This document shows, piece after piece, positions 62,592 to 64,000 of a DNA stretch of 64,000 nucleotides. The position numbers were made by a program, and so were the translations under genes. The stretch's first letter is position 1; each line of letters starts with the position of its first letter. This DNA comes from Brevibacillus sp. JNUCC-41 (GTDB lineage: Bacteria > Bacillota > Bacilli > Bacillales > DSM-1321): positions 4,125,501-4,189,500 of the forward strand of contig NZ_CP062163.1 in assembly GCF_014844095.1 (NCBI RefSeq), in the 5' to 3' direction. The notes under the pieces are model-generated. The model saw only the letters and a program-made list of their open reading frames with translations, was not told where the DNA came from and did no database searches.

Positions 62592-63914
62592 ATGGAAAAT
62601 GTTAAAAACGCAATAAGGAATTGGGGATCAATTGAAGTAGATGAAAATGGAAGAATTATAGGCGCCACTGCTGATTTTTATGAATATTTCATGATGATGC
62701 CGACTGATTTGATAGGAAAGTCCATTACGAGAGTCATTCACACTTCTTCCAACTTTTCTTTGAAAGGTCTGGCCCACAAACATGTGTTTTCTGGTGTGAT
62801 CAGCGGACACTCTTGTTTTATAAGGGTATTTCGACGAGAAGCTGATACCATTTATACCATAATAATCCGCCAGGACGAACTGGAATACAGTGATCTAATG
62901 TATTTTGCCAACACTTTGGAGAAGAATAAAGCCAAGAAAAATTCCGTTGTTCAAAGTCGATATAGCTTCGAAGAGATTGTTGGAAAGAGTAAGGAGATAG
63001 AGAGGGTAAAAGAGCTGGCCGCCAGAATAGCTACTAGCAGTTCAACAGTACTGCTTACAGGGGAAACGGGAACGGGAAAGGAACTTTTTGCCCAAGCGAT
63101 CCATAGTTTGAGTACAAGAAAGGCACAGCCTTTTGTGCCGGTAAATTGTGCCGCGATTCCAGATGAATTATTTGAATCGGAGATTTTTGGTTATGAAGCT
63201 GGCGCTTTTAGCGGGGCAAAAAAAGAAGGTAAGCCGGGAAAAATAGAATTAGCCCAAAATGGTACGTTGTTTTTAGATGAGATCTCTGAATTGCCCTATC
63301 AGGCTCAAGGAAAGCTATTACGAGTTTTACAGGAAAGGGAAGTGGAAAGACTAGGCGGGACAGGGACTAAAAATGTTGATATACGTATTATCGCGGCGAC
63401 GAACAGGGATTTAAGAACCCTTATTCAAGAAGGGAAATTCCGCCAAGATTTATATTATCGACTTTATGTTTTTGAATTGAAAATTCCTTCTTTAAGGGAG
63501 CGGCACGAAGATATTCTTCCTCTGGCATATCATTTCATCGAGCATTTCAATAACAAGTTAGGGTCCAATGTGAAAGAAATTGATCCTAAACTCCAAGATT
63601 GGCTTATCCAATATGAATGGCCTGGTAACATCCGTGAAATCAAAGCGATAATCGAAAGAGGAATGAATATCGTAGATGGAGGGACTCTAACTCTGGATTC
63701 TTTATATTTTACACCTAATTTCATATTGGAGGTTCCCTCATGTATGGATAATTCTATGTCCGGTACGTTGGATGAAGTTGTAGGCAATGCTGAAAAATCC
63801 GCCATTCAGCGAGCATTGAAAGATTCGGAAGGGGATCGTTCTTTAGCAGCTCAAAAGCTGAAAATTCATGTTGCTAGTTTATATAGGAAAATTGCCAAAT
63901 ACAAATTGAAATAG
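62592..63914 (+). CDS. Sigma-54-dependent activator, GAFSGA variant
   Basis: A 440-residue enhancer-binding protein. An N-terminal PAS-like domain (about 10-110) precedes the AAA+ domain: Walker A GETGTGKE (157-164), the sigma-54 contact loop GAFSGA (204-209) instead of GAFTGA, Walker B GTLFLDEISEL and FRQDLYYRL. A Fis-type helix-turn-helix ends it (GDRSLAAQKLKIHVASLYRKI). No -24/-12 promoter was found for the genes to its left, so its target probably lies beyond the right edge. The MaoC-like partner hints that a thioester or acyl ligand is involved, which is inference. Confidence 0.9.
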   Translation: MENVKNAIRNWGSIEVDENGRIIGATADFYEYFMMMPTDLIGKSITRVIHTSSNFSLKGLAHKHVFSGVISGHSCFIRVFRREADTIYTIIIRQDELEYSDLMYFANTLEKNKAKKNSVVQSRYSFEEIVGKSKEIERVKELAARIATSSSTVLLTGETGTGKELFAQAIHSLSTRKAQPFVPVNCAAIPDELFESEIFGYEAGAFSGAKKEGKPGKIELAQNGTLFLDEISELPYQAQGKLLRVLQEREVERLGGTGTKNVDIRIIAATNRDLRTLIQEGKFRQDLYYRLYVFELKIPSLRERHEDILPLAYHFIEHFNNKLGSNVKEIDPKLQDWLIQYEWPGNIREIKAIIERGMNIVDGGTLTLDSLYFTPNFILEVPSCMDNSMSGTLDEVVGNAEKSAIQRALKDSEGDRSLAAQKLKIHVASLYRKIAKYKLK

Positions 63915-63954
63915 CTGTATCATCCAATGAAATGTAATCAGGGTAACCATTAGG

Positions 63955-63982
63955 GCACACTTATAAAGTGTGTATTTTTTTT
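63955..63982 (+). terminator. Terminator after the second sigma-54 activator
   Basis: Stem CACACTT / AAGTGTG with a 3-nt loop and then a T-run (TATTTTTTTT). Confidence 0.8.
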
Positions 63983-64000
63983 GAGGTTTCGCAAATTTGA

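Overview
The window looks like a low-GC Gram-positive chromosome, most probably a Bacillaceae member near Peribacillus/Priestia. The evidence is AGGAGG-type ribosome sites with frequent TTG/GTG starts, an S-box and two cobalamin riboswitches, a CcpA-type cre site, a DUF4025 (YozQ-like) peptide, and an anaerobic cobalamin operon ordered as in Bacillus megaterium. No rRNA, tRNA, CRISPR array, insertion sequence or phage gene was seen. Genus assignment is inference.

Region 1 (1-16 kb) handles amino-acid derivatives. A YfcC-type permease and isoaspartyl dipeptidase (iadA) are read leftward from a consensus sigma-54 promoter, with a divergent sigma-54 activator beside it. Next come a LysR gene, a TAXI-type TRAP transporter (binding lipoprotein, DUF1850 protein, fused permease), a secreted gamma-glutamyltransferase with an extra C-terminal domain, and a divergent LysR/hutG pair with a clear palindromic operator. 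A 51-residue peptide and an SRAP (YedK/HMCES-like) DNA-repair protein follow.

Region 2 (16-31 kb) holds an S-box (SAM-I) riboswitch with terminator in front of an NhaC-family transporter (MetT-like), a two-gene chromate transporter with divergent LysR, and an alkylsulfate/fatty-acid group: secreted alkylsulfatase, cre site, MFS carrier, LysR, acyl-CoA dehydrogenase and acyl-CoA ligase. An AGCS symporter and a small YozQ-like protein close it.

Region 3 (31-49 kb) is for vitamin B12. cbiMNQO cobalt uptake (minus strand) and a 15-gene anaerobic corrin operon (cbiW-H60-X-J-C-D-ET-L-F-G-A-cobA-cbiY-btuR-cbiP, plus strand) diverge from one intergenic region, and each has its own cobalamin riboswitch and terminator. 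An HU gene follows.

Region 4 (49-64 kb) starts with a Ser/Thr kinase gene convergent with a gene for an Arg/Ser-rich 54-residue peptide; their stop codons overlap. Then comes a catabolic operon predicted to take anthranilate through 3-hydroxyanthranilate to pyruvate and acetyl-CoA: HpaB-type monooxygenase, IclR regulator, 3-hydroxyanthranilate dioxygenase, ACMS decarboxylase, aminomuconate semialdehyde dehydrogenase, RidA-type deaminase, oxalocrotonate decarboxylase, hydratase, aldolase, acylating acetaldehyde dehydrogenase and an AAHS-type importer. The flavin reductase gene that should feed the monooxygenase survives as a clear pseudogene just upstream. After the operon terminator lies a tandem array of 21-bp units, then a MaoC-like protein and a second sigma-54 activator (GAFSGA variant), whose target promoter is probably beyond the window.
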